A DNA stretch of 48,204 nt. Source: Candidatus Poribacteria bacterium (lineage in GTDB: Bacteria; Poribacteria; WGA-4E; PCPOR2b). The translations under genes and the position numbers were made by a program. The notes under the pieces were generated by a model, which saw nothing but the letters and a program-made list of their open reading frames with translations, searched no databases and was not told the origin of the DNA. Location: the NCBI GenBank assembly GCA_022826645.1, contig JAJDUM010000041.1:1-48204 (forward strand), written 5' to 3'. Numbering within the stretch: the first letter of the stretch is position 1; each line of letters begins with the position of its first letter. Positions 1 to 8,485 of the stretch are shown here, piece by piece.

Positions 1-18
1 TCTTCTCCGTTTTGCCAT
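1..18 (-). CDS. Start of an unidentified gene running off the left edge
   Basis: Only the first six codons are present, reading MAKRRR on the minus strand from an ATG at 18-16. A strong ribosome binding site (AAAGGAG, positions 32-26 on the minus strand) lies 7 bases before the ATG, and this is the main reason to call a gene. The product cannot be identified from six residues. It diverges from the VapC-like gene at 88, which leaves only about 70 bp between the two start codons. Confidence 0.5.
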
Positions 19-87
19 CGGATAGCTCCTTTCAAGTAGATTGGCATTGTAACACAATCTTGGGTTAGAGGGTGGCCCAAATTTCCG

Positions 88-489
88 ATGGCAGTACAGA
101 AGTATCTGCTTGATACACATACGTTGCTTTGGTTTCTCGCCGGCGACAAAAAACTGAGCCACAGAGCACGACAAGTAATTGATGATCCAAACAATGAGAA
201 GTTCGTCAGCATTGCTAGCCTATGGGAGATAGCAATTAAGGTAGGATTAGGAAAACTCCATTTAGCCAAACCGTTTGATCAGATGTTTCCAGAAAGATTA
301 GATTTCAATCGCATTCAGATATTGGATATCACAGTTGATAGCCTCATAAAATTGACCACGTTGCCTTCTCACCGCGAGCATCGGGATCCATTTGACCGTT
401 TGATCATTGCTCAAGGGTTAGCTGAAGGACTTCCAATAATTACTGTTGATACAGTCTTTGATGCTTACAGCATAGATAGAATCTGGTAA
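88..489 (+). CDS. VapC-like PIN-domain ribonuclease, apparently orphan toxin
   Basis: A 133-residue protein with the layout of a PIN-domain endoribonuclease. The first acidic residue is D9 in YLLDTHTLLW, E47 follows in SLWEIAIK, D100/D103 lie in HRDPFDRLI and D121 in TVDTVFD. These residues would form the Mg2+ site that cleaves RNA in VapC toxins. Length and motif spacing are normal for the HRDPFDR subgroup. VapC is usually encoded just after a small antitoxin gene, but here only about 70 bp separate it from a divergent gene and I see no upstream antitoxin frame. The downstream gene encodes a membrane protein, not an antitoxin. The ribosome binding site is weak (GAGGGTGG about 13 bases upstream). 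It may be a stand-alone PIN nuclease or a relic of a toxin-antitoxin pair. Confidence 0.85.
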   Translation: MAVQKYLLDTHTLLWFLAGDKKLSHRARQVIDDPNNEKFVSIASLWEIAIKVGLGKLHLAKPFDQMFPERLDFNRIQILDITVDSLIKLTTLPSHREHRDPFDRLIIAQGLAEGLPIITVDTVFDAYSIDRIW

Positions 490-526
490 CAACATAGCAA
501 ATGCGGAACCAGTATTACAGTTACAG

Positions 527-555
527 TTGACAGCAGAGAACTGTGGTTTTATAAT
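527..555 (+). promoter_or_regulatory. Consensus sigma70-type promoter
   Basis: TTGACA at 527-532 and TATAAT at 550-555 are separated by exactly 17 bases, so both hexamers match the consensus perfectly. The predicted start of transcription is about 18 bases before the ATG at 580, leaving just enough room for that gene's ribosome binding site. Confidence 0.8.
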
Positions 556-579
556 ACCAACAAGCAGGAGGAAGGATAT

Positions 580-969
580 ATGTTTTTTGCCTTACTGTTG
601 GTTACATTCGTCTTAGCAGTTGTTGTCTCATTTTGCGTTGTAAAGATCTTTGATAAGCCAATATCCGCCATCTTTAAGCGCATTATTCAGGACGAGATCA
701 GCAGTGCGTGGCATAAGTATGTGAAATTTGCTGCGTATGTGGTTGGTATTTCCGGAGGCGTGAGAGTACATCAGCTAGAAAGATATATAAGTGCACCCGC
801 CAAAGATTCCCGTATTTTGGAACTGAATGATAAACGATGGATACTAGAAGTATATCGAACAATCATCGAAACCCTTCAAGCGATCGCTTGGATGTACTTA
901 GTGGTATTTATATTTGCCTTAATTGCATACGTTATCGTTAGGGCGTTTGAATTAAGGAGCTCTAAATAA
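580..969 (+). CDS. Small membrane protein of unknown function
   Basis: A 129-residue protein that I do not recognise. It has a strongly hydrophobic N-terminal segment (about residues 2-23), a weaker hydrophobic stretch near 48-60, and a clear C-terminal membrane segment (about 101-121). In between lies a charged loop with K, R, D and E residues (about 62-95). The start is well supported: AGGAGGAAGG precedes the ATG by about 6 bases, and a perfect consensus promoter lies just upstream. Having its own strong promoter implies steady, independent expression rather than co-transcription with the VapC-like gene. No catalytic motif is visible. Confidence 0.75.
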   Translation: MFFALLLVTFVLAVVVSFCVVKIFDKPISAIFKRIIQDEISSAWHKYVKFAAYVVGISGGVRVHQLERYISAPAKDSRILELNDKRWILEVYRTIIETLQAIAWMYLVVFIFALIAYVIVRAFELRSSK

Positions 970-1033
970 AAGTAAATGCCCCCTAACAAATGTGGTAGGC
1001 AGGGCTAATCTCCTGTAGAAAGGAATTTGCGGT

Positions 1034-1039
1034 TATAAT
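1034..1039 (+). promoter_or_regulatory. Candidate -10 box placed for a leaderless transcript
   Basis: TATAAT at 1034-1039 ends only five bases before the ATG at 1045, so a transcript made from it would start at or next to the start codon. No good -35 hexamer is found 16-18 bases upstream; the bases there are TCCTGT-like. The nearest purine-rich stretch, AAAGGAA, is about 20 bases before the ATG, too far for a normal ribosome binding site. Confidence 0.35.
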
Positions 1040-1044
1040 TACCT

Positions 1045-1626
1045 ATGGATTTACAACAGATTAACATCAAGGTCTTCACCACAGAAGACAGTAGCATCAA
1101 CTACGAGAATTTCATCAGGGTTTTCAACAGGTGGATGGCGGAAGGTGAGCCGGATGAATACCTAAACTACGCAGATTACTCGTTTACCCATGCGGGTCCG
1201 GGTGTGTTGCTAATTTCCGCAAGCACTAATTACAGCATAGATGCAGCCAGAAGTCGTCACGGTTTTCTCTATAACCGGAAGCATAAGGTAGAAGGGGATA
1301 ATCGCGAGAAAATCCGTCAGGCGTTGACTGAAACACTGCAAGGATGCGCCCGCTTAGAAGAAGCTGACGAATTGGAGAACGAAGTGCGCCTAAATGGGGA
1401 TGAGATTCTGTTTATGATCAACAACCGCCATATCGCACCAAACACGCAAGAGATGTTTGAATCCGTTCTGCCGGACTTGACCGCTATCCTTGAGCAGATG
1501 TATGGAGGCAACGACTTTACAGTTGAGCGTGCGTCCGAAGATGCTCGAGAACGATTTGCAGTTCAGATCTCTGCACATTCGGACAAGGGAATTTCGGATC
1601 TGCTGGCGAACTTGGAGAATAACTAG
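1045..1626 (+). CDS. Conserved hypothetical protein
   Basis: A 193-residue soluble protein with no signal peptide or membrane segment. The N-terminus (MDLQQINIKVF) leads into an acidic, aromatic-rich region with the segments FIRVFNRWM, YADYSFTHAGPGVLLIS and NYSIDAARSRHGFLYNRK. The middle is helical and charged, followed by LFMINNRHIAPNT and a C-terminal half of mixed composition. I have a faint recollection of similar uncharacterised bacterial proteins sharing the 'HxGPGVLLI' core, but I cannot name a family. The codon pattern and the closeness of the moeB-like gene (36 bp downstream) suggest a genuine gene in the same transcription unit. The start may be leaderless. Confidence 0.75.
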   Translation: MDLQQINIKVFTTEDSSINYENFIRVFNRWMAEGEPDEYLNYADYSFTHAGPGVLLISASTNYSIDAARSRHGFLYNRKHKVEGDNREKIRQALTETLQGCARLEEADELENEVRLNGDEILFMINNRHIAPNTQEMFESVLPDLTAILEQMYGGNDFTVERASEDARERFAVQISAHSDKGISDLLANLENN

Positions 1627-1662
1627 GATCCATTTTGCCTTTCACATCAAAGGAACTTATAG

Positions 1663-2469
1663 ATGCGTAACTTTAGTAATGAACAGATCGAGCGATACAG
1701 CCGACACATTATCCTCAAGGAAGTCGGGGGATTAGGTCAAACCAAACTGCTCGAATCTAAGGTACTTCTCATCGGTGCCGGTGGGCTTGGATCCCCTGCG
1801 GGGCTATATCTGGCTGCAGCTGGCATTGGAACAATCGGGATTGTCGATGATGATGTTGTAGATGTGAGCAACCTGCAGCGGCAAGTGCTCCATGCGACAA
1901 GTGATGTAGGAAAACTGAAGACCGAGTCTGCGAAGGAGACGATTAACGATATCAACCCTGACGTCAAGGTCATAACACATTCCGAAAAGATTACATCGGC
2001 AAACGCTCTCGATATGCTTGAAGGCTACGACCTTATTGTTGATGGGTGTGACAATTTACCTACCCGCTATCTGTTGAATGACGCCACTGTAATGCTTGGC
2101 AAACCGATAGTACATGGTAGCATCTTCCAGTTTGAAGGGCAGGTAACCGTCTTCCATCCCGGTAGGGGCCCGTGTTATCGCTGTCTTTACCCAACCCCTC
2201 CACCTCCTGATATGGTGCCAAGTTGTCAAGAAGCGGGAGTAATCGGTGTGCTACCGGGCATTGTCGGAAATGTACAGGCCGTTGAAGCAATCAAGGTTCT
2301 ATTGGACATTGGAAAGCCGCTAATCGGTCAGCTACTTCTGTTCAACGCCTTATCAATGGAGTTTAAGAAACTCACGCTTAGGCAGGATCCTGCTTGTCCC
2401 GCATGTGGTAAGAACCCAACGATCCACGAACTGATTGATTACGAGGAATTTTGTCAAGTGCGTTGGTAA
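1663..2469 (+). CDS. moeB: MoeB/ThiF-family sulfur-carrier adenylyltransferase
   Basis: A 268-residue E1-like enzyme that should use ATP to adenylate the C-terminal glycine of a small ubiquitin-like sulfur carrier (MoaD, ThiS or similar) in the cytoplasm. Family features in order are R14 of the RYSRH entry motif, the nucleotide loop GAGGLGS (38-44), the SNLQRQ segment (69-74), D130 in DGCDN, two zinc-binding pairs C171/C174 and C245/C248, and a conserved cysteine at C188 in SCQEAGV. Length is normal for a MoeB without a rhodanese domain. An AAAGGAA-type ribosome binding site precedes the ATG. The choice between MoeB, ThiF and a general sulfur-carrier activator cannot be made from sequence alone, because no moa or thi biosynthetic gene lies beside it. 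Confidence 0.9.
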   Translation: MRNFSNEQIERYSRHIILKEVGGLGQTKLLESKVLLIGAGGLGSPAGLYLAAAGIGTIGIVDDDVVDVSNLQRQVLHATSDVGKLKTESAKETINDINPDVKVITHSEKITSANALDMLEGYDLIVDGCDNLPTRYLLNDATVMLGKPIVHGSIFQFEGQVTVFHPGRGPCYRCLYPTPPPPDMVPSCQEAGVIGVLPGIVGNVQAVEAIKVLLDIGKPLIGQLLLFNALSMEFKKLTLRQDPACPACGKNPTIHELIDYEEFCQVRW

Positions 2470-2492
2470 TCCCATTAACCCCGTGTAATATC

Positions 2493-2532
2493 GCCCCAAG
2501 ATCCAGAACTATTGTGTCTTGGGGCTTTTTTT
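2493..2532 (+). terminator. Rho-independent terminator after the moeB-like gene
   Basis: GCCCCAAGA (2493-2501) pairs perfectly with TCTTGGGGC (2517-2525), and seven T residues follow. It lies 24 bp after the stop codon and closes the transcription unit before the YCF48-like gene. Confidence 0.92.
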
Positions 2533-2571
2533 GCGCACCCAACGGTATGCCTCGGAGCAACATGTTTGTGC

Positions 2572-2600
2572 TTGACAGCATCTGTGATGGGTGCTATACT
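2572..2600 (+). promoter_or_regulatory. Sigma70-type promoter of the YCF48-like gene
   Basis: TTGACA (2572-2577) and TATACT (2595-2600) are separated by 17 bases. The 5' leader to the ATG at 2719 is about 110 bases. I see no recognisable riboswitch or long hairpin in it. Confidence 0.75.
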
Positions 2601-2718
2601 AAAACCCATTCTAAAATAATAGGTCGCATCCACAACAAGCCTATCGAATCTTGAGGTTACGAAGGTCTGAGTGTTGAGGATAGGTAAATATAAAAACTGT
2701 GAAAGGAGTTATTGAGGC

Positions 2719-3756
2719 ATGTTGAAAAAAAGAGTCGCTTTATTCGGAATGATTTTGGGGGTTGTCTTCGCAACAACTGTACCCCATGCTGGTGGACAAT
2801 GGGACATTTTGCAACAGATGGACCAAGAGGATGTTCGGGATTATAATGGAATCGCTTTTATTAGCTCAAGGGAAGGCTGGGTCGCAGGTGTATCGGCTTT
2901 AGATATGGAGAGCCCGGGATATATTGGACACACCAGAGACGGTGGTAGAACGTGGGAAAAAGCGGAAGTGCCTATCGAGCAGATGCTTACAGATATCTAC
3001 TTTTTTGACAAGAAAAATGGATGGGCAGTCGGGCAGCAGGGGATGATCGTTGGAACATCAAATGGTGGCAAACGCTGGGACCTCCAAACGAGTAAGGTAG
3101 GAAACTGGCTTAAAGGCGTAAACTTCGTCAGCCCCAAGGTAGGCTACGCGGTTGGAATGAACGAAACGATTGTAAAAACTACTAACGGAGGCAAACAGTG
3201 GAGTGTTTTACGTGGTGGTGAGGTAGCCGCTGCTGTGGGAGATGAGGAAACTGTTGTGCTTAACGCGGTCCAGTTTATTGATGAATCGACAGGTTGGGTA
3301 ACAGGGGTTCGGATTAGTCCGGAAACTGGAGGGCAAGACGGCTTAGTCCAGAAGACGACTGATGCCGGACAAACGTGGACGGATCAACCTACAAATATTC
3401 CCGATATACTCGAAGATATCTTCTTTGTGGATGCCAATAACGGCTGGGCGGTAGGCGAAAACGGCATCGTCCTACACACTACCAATGGCGGCGACAGTTG
3501 GGATATCCAACCGAGCGGGACGGAAGAAAAACTGTTAAGCGTCAGCTTCGCCGATAGTGCAGTAGGCTGGGCCGTCGGCGGTGGACTAGGTGTCAGCATT
3601 ATCCTTCATACAACCGACGGCGGAACTACATGGACAACACAGACCATTGATGACCCCATCATCAGTAAGGTACCCGCAAACGGTATTTTTGTGTTAGATG
3701 CAAACAACGTTTGGGTTGCTGGCAATAACGGTTTCGTTGTGTCATCATCAAAGTAG
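2719..3756 (+). CDS. Secreted YCF48/Hcf136-like beta-propeller protein
   Basis: A 345-residue protein starting with a signal peptide (about residues 1-26: basic MLKKR, a hydrophobic core, then AGG). The rest is a string of repeats built on the pattern G-W-A-V-G ... G-x-I ... T-x-N-G-G-x-x-W. Examples are KNGWAVGQQGMIVGTSNGGKRW, split here as KNGWAVGQQGMI and TSNGGKRW, and later NNGWAVGENGIV. This pattern is characteristic of YCF48/BNR-type propellers. In plants and cyanobacteria YCF48/HCF136 assists photosystem II assembly; heterotrophs carry many such proteins of unknown, probably binding, function. It is predicted to act outside the cytoplasm. The gene has its own promoter and a GAAAGGAG ribosome binding site. 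No catalytic residues are evident. Confidence 0.85.
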   Translation: MLKKRVALFGMILGVVFATTVPHAGGQWDILQQMDQEDVRDYNGIAFISSREGWVAGVSALDMESPGYIGHTRDGGRTWEKAEVPIEQMLTDIYFFDKKNGWAVGQQGMIVGTSNGGKRWDLQTSKVGNWLKGVNFVSPKVGYAVGMNETIVKTTNGGKQWSVLRGGEVAAAVGDEETVVLNAVQFIDESTGWVTGVRISPETGGQDGLVQKTTDAGQTWTDQPTNIPDILEDIFFVDANNGWAVGENGIVLHTTNGGDSWDIQPSGTEEKLLSVSFADSAVGWAVGGGLGVSIILHTTDGGTTWTTQTIDDPIISKVPANGIFVLDANNVWVAGNNGFVVSSSK

Positions 3757-3819
3757 AACTTATCAGCTTAAGAACAATCCTAAGTTAGGAGAATCTATTT
3801 TCAATAATTGAGGTGATAG

Positions 3820-4986
3820 ATGGAATTTGCAGATCGAATGGACCGTTTGGGAACTGAATCTGCCTTCGAAGTACTTGCCAAAGCCAAGGGACTGGAAGCG
3901 CAGGGGAGAGACATTGTTCATCTTGAAATCGGTCAGCCCGATTTCATAACCCCTACAAATATTTGCGAAGCAGCCTTCAAGGCGATGAAGGACGGTCACA
4001 CCGGATATGGTCCCTCTGCGGGTCTACTAGAGTTTCGTGAAGTTATCGCTGAACATATTTCGGAAACGCGTGGCATAGCAATTCATCCGGATGAAGTGAC
4101 TGTTACACCTGGTGCCAAACCTATCATTTTCTTTACCATCTTGGCACTTGTCGATGAGGGAGATGAAGTTATTTATCCTAACCCCGGATTTCCAATTTAT
4201 GAATCTGTCATTGACTTCATTGACGCCAAAGCTGTCCCGCTTCCACTACGTGAGGAGGTTGGCTTCCGCTTCCGTATTGAAGATCTTGAGGATGCTGTAT
4301 CAGACCGAACAAAACTCTTGATTATCAACTCACCGCAAAACCCGACAGGTGGCACGCTGGAAAAGAGTGACTTGGAAGCAATCGCTGAGTTAGCCACGAA
4401 GCATAATTTCTATGTGCTGACAGACGAGGTATACTCGCGAATCCTTTATGAAGGTGTCCACGATAGCCTTATCAGTCTGCCGGGTATGAAGGAGAGAACG
4501 ATTCTGCTTGAAGGACACTCCAAAACCTATGCTATGACCGGCTGGCGGTTGGGCTACGGAATCGCTCCTACGGAACTTGCGGATAAGATCACACAGTTGA
4601 CTATAAACTCCAACTCTTGTACCGCAACTTTTACACAATTTGCAGGGATGGAGGCGCTGACGGGTCCACAAGATTTTGTCCGCGATATGGTCACGGAGTT
4701 TAGACTGCGACGTGATGCCATCGTTGACGGTTTAAATGCAATTGAAGGTGTAAGCTGTATCAAGCCCCTTGGCGCATTCTACGTATTTCCAAATGTTTCA
4801 CAACTGCCGCTCTCCTGTCAAGACCTATCCGACTACCTACTTGAAGACGCAGGCGTTGCGGTCCTGCCCGGCACTGCTTTCGGTAAATATGGCGATGGCT
4901 ACTTGCGGCTGTCGTATGCAAACTCGTTGGAGAATATCCAAGAGGCCTTAGCGCGGATGGACTCGGCGATCTCAAGAATTCGATAG
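3820..4986 (+). CDS. Class I/II PLP-dependent aminotransferase (AspC-like)
   Basis: A 388-residue fold-type I aminotransferase. Family hallmarks are EIGQPDF (36-42), NPTGG (174-178, with N174 contacting PLP), D202 and Y205 in VLTDEVYSRI, the PLP lysine K235 in EGHSKTYAMTGWR, and substrate-carboxylate arginine R243. It resembles the aspartate/alanine-type subgroup (I-alpha and I-gamma), which moves amino groups between aspartate or other amino acids and 2-oxoglutarate. The exact donor cannot be read from sequence. The next gene, thrB, begins 29 bp later, so a role feeding aspartate-family synthesis is plausible. AGGTGATAG before the ATG gives an acceptable ribosome binding site. Confidence 0.9.
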   Translation: MEFADRMDRLGTESAFEVLAKAKGLEAQGRDIVHLEIGQPDFITPTNICEAAFKAMKDGHTGYGPSAGLLEFREVIAEHISETRGIAIHPDEVTVTPGAKPIIFFTILALVDEGDEVIYPNPGFPIYESVIDFIDAKAVPLPLREEVGFRFRIEDLEDAVSDRTKLLIINSPQNPTGGTLEKSDLEAIAELATKHNFYVLTDEVYSRILYEGVHDSLISLPGMKERTILLEGHSKTYAMTGWRLGYGIAPTELADKITQLTINSNSCTATFTQFAGMEALTGPQDFVRDMVTEFRLRRDAIVDGLNAIEGVSCIKPLGAFYVFPNVSQLPLSCQDLSDYLLEDAGVAVLPGTAFGKYGDGYLRLSYANSLENIQEALARMDSAISRIR

Positions 4987-5015
4987 CTGCTTTTATCTTT
5001 GGATAGGTAAGATTA

Positions 5016-5930
5016 ATGCCCAGCAAAGCAACAGCTCACGTTCCAGCAAGCACAACAAACCTAGGTCCGGGTTTTGATGTCCTTGGACTTGCTCTGCAAC
5101 TCTATAGCACAATTTCGCTTGAAGAGATTGATGCGGGGACGGAGATTCAGGTCGCGGGCGTTGATGCAGATAAGCTCAATAACAACGCAAACAATATTGC
5201 GTACCGCGCTGCAAATGTGGTTTTCGACAAGGCGGGCTATAAGCCGAGCGGCCTGCGGTTGGTTCTAACAAATGGAATCCCCGCGATTCGGGGGCTGGGC
5301 GGCAGCGGCACAGCGATACTCGGAGGCTTGTTGACCGCGAACGCCTTATGCAACGAACCTTTTTCCCGCTCGGAATTGCTCGACTTCGCCACGGAGTTCG
5401 AGGGGCATCCGGATAATGTCGCTGCGTCGCTATTAGGTGGCTTAGTCATCTCTATGATGGAGGATAATCACGTACACTGGGTTCAATTAGATTGCGATTC
5501 AGCTTTGCAGGTTGTCGTGGCAATTCCAAACTTCTCGTTGTCAACTAAAGCAGCGCGGAGTGTTCTACCTAAAACTGTTGATTTCGCCGATGCCATCCAC
5601 AACGTGAGTCGTTCTTCCATGTTGGTAGCAGCCATTGCAACGGGAAAACTGGAGATGTTATCACTTGCAATGGCGGATCGGCTCCACCAACCGTATCGAA
5701 CTTCTCTAATCCCTGGATTTGATGATGTAGCTGAATCTGCGATGCATGCAGGTGCGCTAAGCGTGGCTCTGAGTGGAGCAGGTCCAAGCGTTGCAGCCTA
5801 CTGTGCAACATCAACCGATGAAGTCGCGACTCAAATGGTCAGAGCATTTGAGCGGAATCAGATTTCATGCGACGTCAAGGTGCTGTCCATCGATTCTACC
5901 GGTGCAACCGTGCAAACGACTGACACCTAA
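5016..5930 (+). CDS. thrB: Homoserine kinase
   Basis: A 304-residue GHMP-family kinase that phosphorylates homoserine to O-phosphohomoserine, the substrate of threonine synthase. The N-terminal stretch (VPASTTNLGPGFDVLGLAL, residues 9-27) and the ATP loop GLGGSGTA (93-100, a variant of the usual GLGSSA) are clear, as are EGHPDNVAASLLGG (about 129-142) and a C-terminal LSGAGPSV motif. Length is normal. It follows the aminotransferase closely. Its pathway partner thrC is also in the window (11722), but in a separate unit. The ribosome binding site is weak (GGATAGG), which may reflect coupling to the upstream gene. Confidence 0.93.
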   Translation: MPSKATAHVPASTTNLGPGFDVLGLALQLYSTISLEEIDAGTEIQVAGVDADKLNNNANNIAYRAANVVFDKAGYKPSGLRLVLTNGIPAIRGLGGSGTAILGGLLTANALCNEPFSRSELLDFATEFEGHPDNVAASLLGGLVISMMEDNHVHWVQLDCDSALQVVVAIPNFSLSTKAARSVLPKTVDFADAIHNVSRSSMLVAAIATGKLEMLSLAMADRLHQPYRTSLIPGFDDVAESAMHAGALSVALSGAGPSVAAYCATSTDEVATQMVRAFERNQISCDVKVLSIDSTGATVQTTDT

Positions 5931-6047
5931 GCGCTCAAGTCTTATCTTTCATATCCCTAATGCAGCCTCCGACTCACCCTTTCCACCCTACCTTTTTCTT
6001 GTTTCGTCAGCTAGTAATCAGGCGTTGTAGAATAATGGAGCGAGCAA

Positions 6048-7346
6048 ATGCTAAACACAGATACCGCAAAAATCTACGCAAAGGGCGGCATGGGTGGAAA
6101 TGGCTGCATCAGTTTTCGCCGAGAGAAATTTGTCCCGCGAGGTGGTCCCAATGGGGGTGATGGGGGACATGGTGGAAGTGTTATCTTAGAAGTAGCCGAA
6201 GGGATAAGTACACTCATTGATTGCCGATATAACCCCCACCAGGTGGCGGACAACGGTCAACATGGCATGGGAAAACTGATGCACGGAGCGGATGCCGATG
6301 ATCGAATCGTCAAAGTGCCAGCAGGCACGATTGTGCGGATTCCAGATACAGAGGAACCCATCATCGACCTGCAAAAAGTGGGACAACGTGCGGTGATCGC
6401 ACGCGGTGGAATTGGCGGCAAAGGAAATGCACGCTTTAAGAGCAGTACGTTTCAAAGCCCGCGCGTCGCCGAGAAGGGAGAGCCGGGGGAGGAACGCCAT
6501 ATCGCGCTAGAGGTCAAATTGATTGCTGACGTTGGGTTGGTAGGCTACCCGAACGGAGGCAAATCGACACTTCTTGGACGGACCTCCGCCGCAAAACCGA
6601 AGATCGCGGATTATCCTTTTACGACACTGACTCCCAACTTAGGTGTTGTCAGGGTGGATTCCGAACGCAATTTCGTGCTGGCGGATATCCCGGGCATCAT
6701 TGAGGGGGCACACGAAGGCGCAGGACTGGGACACGATTTTCTGCGGCATATCGAGCGCACCAAGATGCTCCTCCACGTAATAGACGCCGCTGCGGTTGAC
6801 GGCCGAGATCCCATCACCGACTACGAACAGATCAATACAGAACTTGAACGATACAATCCCCGCTTAACCCGCCTACCACAGTTGGTTGTTCTCAATAAAC
6901 TTGACCTTCCTAACGCGAAAGCAAATTTACAGTCAGTTAAAAAATACTTTGGGAAACGGCGTGTCTTTCCGATCTCCGCGGTCACCGGCAAAGGGGTAGA
7001 TAACCTGATAAGAGCGACCTATTCACTCCTGCAGCGGATTAATGCACGAATTCGCGAAAGACAAGGAGCCGTGGAACCCCATCCAACCCTCCACATCCCC
7101 AAACCTGATGAACGATTTCAACTTATCACGGAGAAAAATCGTTTTATTGTGCGTGGCGAAGAACCGCGCCGCGCCGTCCTCATGACCGACATGGAAGATG
7201 ATCAGGCACTGGTACTTCTCCACCGCAAGCTTAAGAAAATGGGCGTCCTGAATGCGCTCGTCAAAGCTGGTATCACAGAAGGCGACACTGTCCAGGTTGA
7301 TGCTTTCGAGTTTACATACACTCCCGATGAAATCAACACAGATTGA
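6048..7346 (+). CDS. obg: GTPase Obg/CgtA
   Basis: A 432-residue Obg-family GTPase that binds the large ribosomal subunit and acts in ribosome assembly and stress control. The glycine-rich Obg fold spans residues 1-158 (for example GGMGGNGC and GGPNGGDGGHGG). The G domain has the P-loop GYPNGGKST (166-174), switch I near FTTLTPNLG, DIPGIIEGA (213-221), NKLD (283-286) and SAVTGKG (310-316). A C-terminal OCT domain follows at about 357-425. GGAG lies 9 bases before the ATG. The stop codon lies inside the start of proB. In many bacteria obg follows rplU-rpmA, but here those genes sit about 25 kb away. Confidence 0.96.
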   Translation: MLNTDTAKIYAKGGMGGNGCISFRREKFVPRGGPNGGDGGHGGSVILEVAEGISTLIDCRYNPHQVADNGQHGMGKLMHGADADDRIVKVPAGTIVRIPDTEEPIIDLQKVGQRAVIARGGIGGKGNARFKSSTFQSPRVAEKGEPGEERHIALEVKLIADVGLVGYPNGGKSTLLGRTSAAKPKIADYPFTTLTPNLGVVRVDSERNFVLADIPGIIEGAHEGAGLGHDFLRHIERTKMLLHVIDAAAVDGRDPITDYEQINTELERYNPRLTRLPQLVVLNKLDLPNAKANLQSVKKYFGKRRVFPISAVTGKGVDNLIRATYSLLQRINARIRERQGAVEPHPTLHIPKPDERFQLITEKNRFIVRGEEPRRAVLMTDMEDDQALVLLHRKLKKMGVLNALVKAGITEGDTVQVDAFEFTYTPDEINTD

Positions 7347-8475
7347 ACCTCGCCAACTGTTAGCGCGTGCTCGCCGAGTCGTTGTAAAAGTTGGTAGCAC
7401 AACTGTTTCCAGAAACTTCGATCTGGATTCTCAGCGGATAGATGCACTGGTACAAGATCTCGCATCCTTGAAACAGAAAGGCAAAGAGATTATACTTGTG
7501 ACTTCTGGGGCGATCGCTGCGGGAACAGGAAGGTTGGGACTCACACAACGACCTCAAACGCTTCCCGGCTTGCAGGCGGCAGCATCGGTTGGACAAACCC
7601 GTTTGATGCACGCGTACGAACATCGTTTTTCGCGCTATAATCACATTACAGGTACAATGCTGTTGACACAGGATGACTTTAATGTCCGCGAGCGCTATAC
7701 GCACATGAGTAATACGTTACGCGCCCTCCTACGGCTCGGCGCGCTGCCAATTATCAACGAAAATGATACTGTCGCGGTAGAGGAAATAAAAGTCGGCGAC
7801 AATGACACATTGGCAGCATACGTAACCAATCTCGCAGAGGCAGATCTGTTGATTATCCTATCGGATCAAGACGGATTCTATACCGCTGATCCGCGCAAAG
7901 ATCCTGAGGCGAAACTGATTAGCCTCGTCTATGACGTTACTGATGAACTCAAACGGGCAGCGGGAAATGCGGGAAGCACAAGCGGTACCGGTGGCATGGC
8001 TACGAAGTTGCATGCTGCCGAAATTGTGACCGGCTCAGGTGAGATGATGGTGCTTGCGAACGGTAGTGAGGCCCAAGTTGTCGGTCGCATACTAGCGGGT
8101 GAAAAGATTGGGACGTTATTCCTCCCACAGGAGCGGATGTCAGGGCGGAAACGGTGGATTGCTTATTCACGTCCACCGAAAGGTCATCTGGTTGTAGACA
8201 GTGGAGCGCGTCGTGCGTTGGTGCATCAAGGTCGGAGTCTCCTACCGTCCGGCATTCAACGAGTCGAAGGCAACTTTAATCACGGGGATACCGTCTCTTG
8301 TCAAGACGAAGAGGGGGCTGAACTCGCTAGAGGCCTTGTGAATTATAATACCCACGACTTGAAACAGATTATGGGCAAACAGACCAGCGAAATTGAAAAG
8401 CTACTCGGTTATTACTCCTATAACGAAGTAATTCATCGGGATAATCTGGTTGTGATGCACAGGACAGAAACGTGA
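7327..8475 (+). CDS. proB: Glutamate 5-kinase with PUA domain
   Basis: A 382-residue enzyme that phosphorylates glutamate, the first step of proline synthesis. The amino-acid-kinase domain (about 14-265) shows VVVKVGSTTVS near the N-terminus, VTSGAIAAG (58-66), the INENDTV motif (143-149) and ADLLIILSDQDG. A C-terminal PUA domain occupies about 280-370. I start it at the ATG at 7327, where the similarity begins. This overlaps the end of obg by 20 bp and suggests translational coupling. An earlier in-frame start inside obg would add 25 residues with no family match. The broken nucleotidyltransferase gene begins 10 bp downstream. Confidence 0.94.
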   Translation: MKSTQIEPRQLLARARRVVVKVGSTTVSRNFDLDSQRIDALVQDLASLKQKGKEIILVTSGAIAAGTGRLGLTQRPQTLPGLQAAASVGQTRLMHAYEHRFSRYNHITGTMLLTQDDFNVRERYTHMSNTLRALLRLGALPIINENDTVAVEEIKVGDNDTLAAYVTNLAEADLLIILSDQDGFYTADPRKDPEAKLISLVYDVTDELKRAAGNAGSTSGTGGMATKLHAAEIVTGSGEMMVLANGSEAQVVGRILAGEKIGTLFLPQERMSGRKRWIAYSRPPKGHLVVDSGARRALVHQGRSLLPSGIQRVEGNFNHGDTVSCQDEEGAELARGLVNYNTHDLKQIMGKQTSEIEKLLGYYSYNEVIHRDNLVVMHRTET

Positions 8476-8485
8476 GAAGCGTGTG

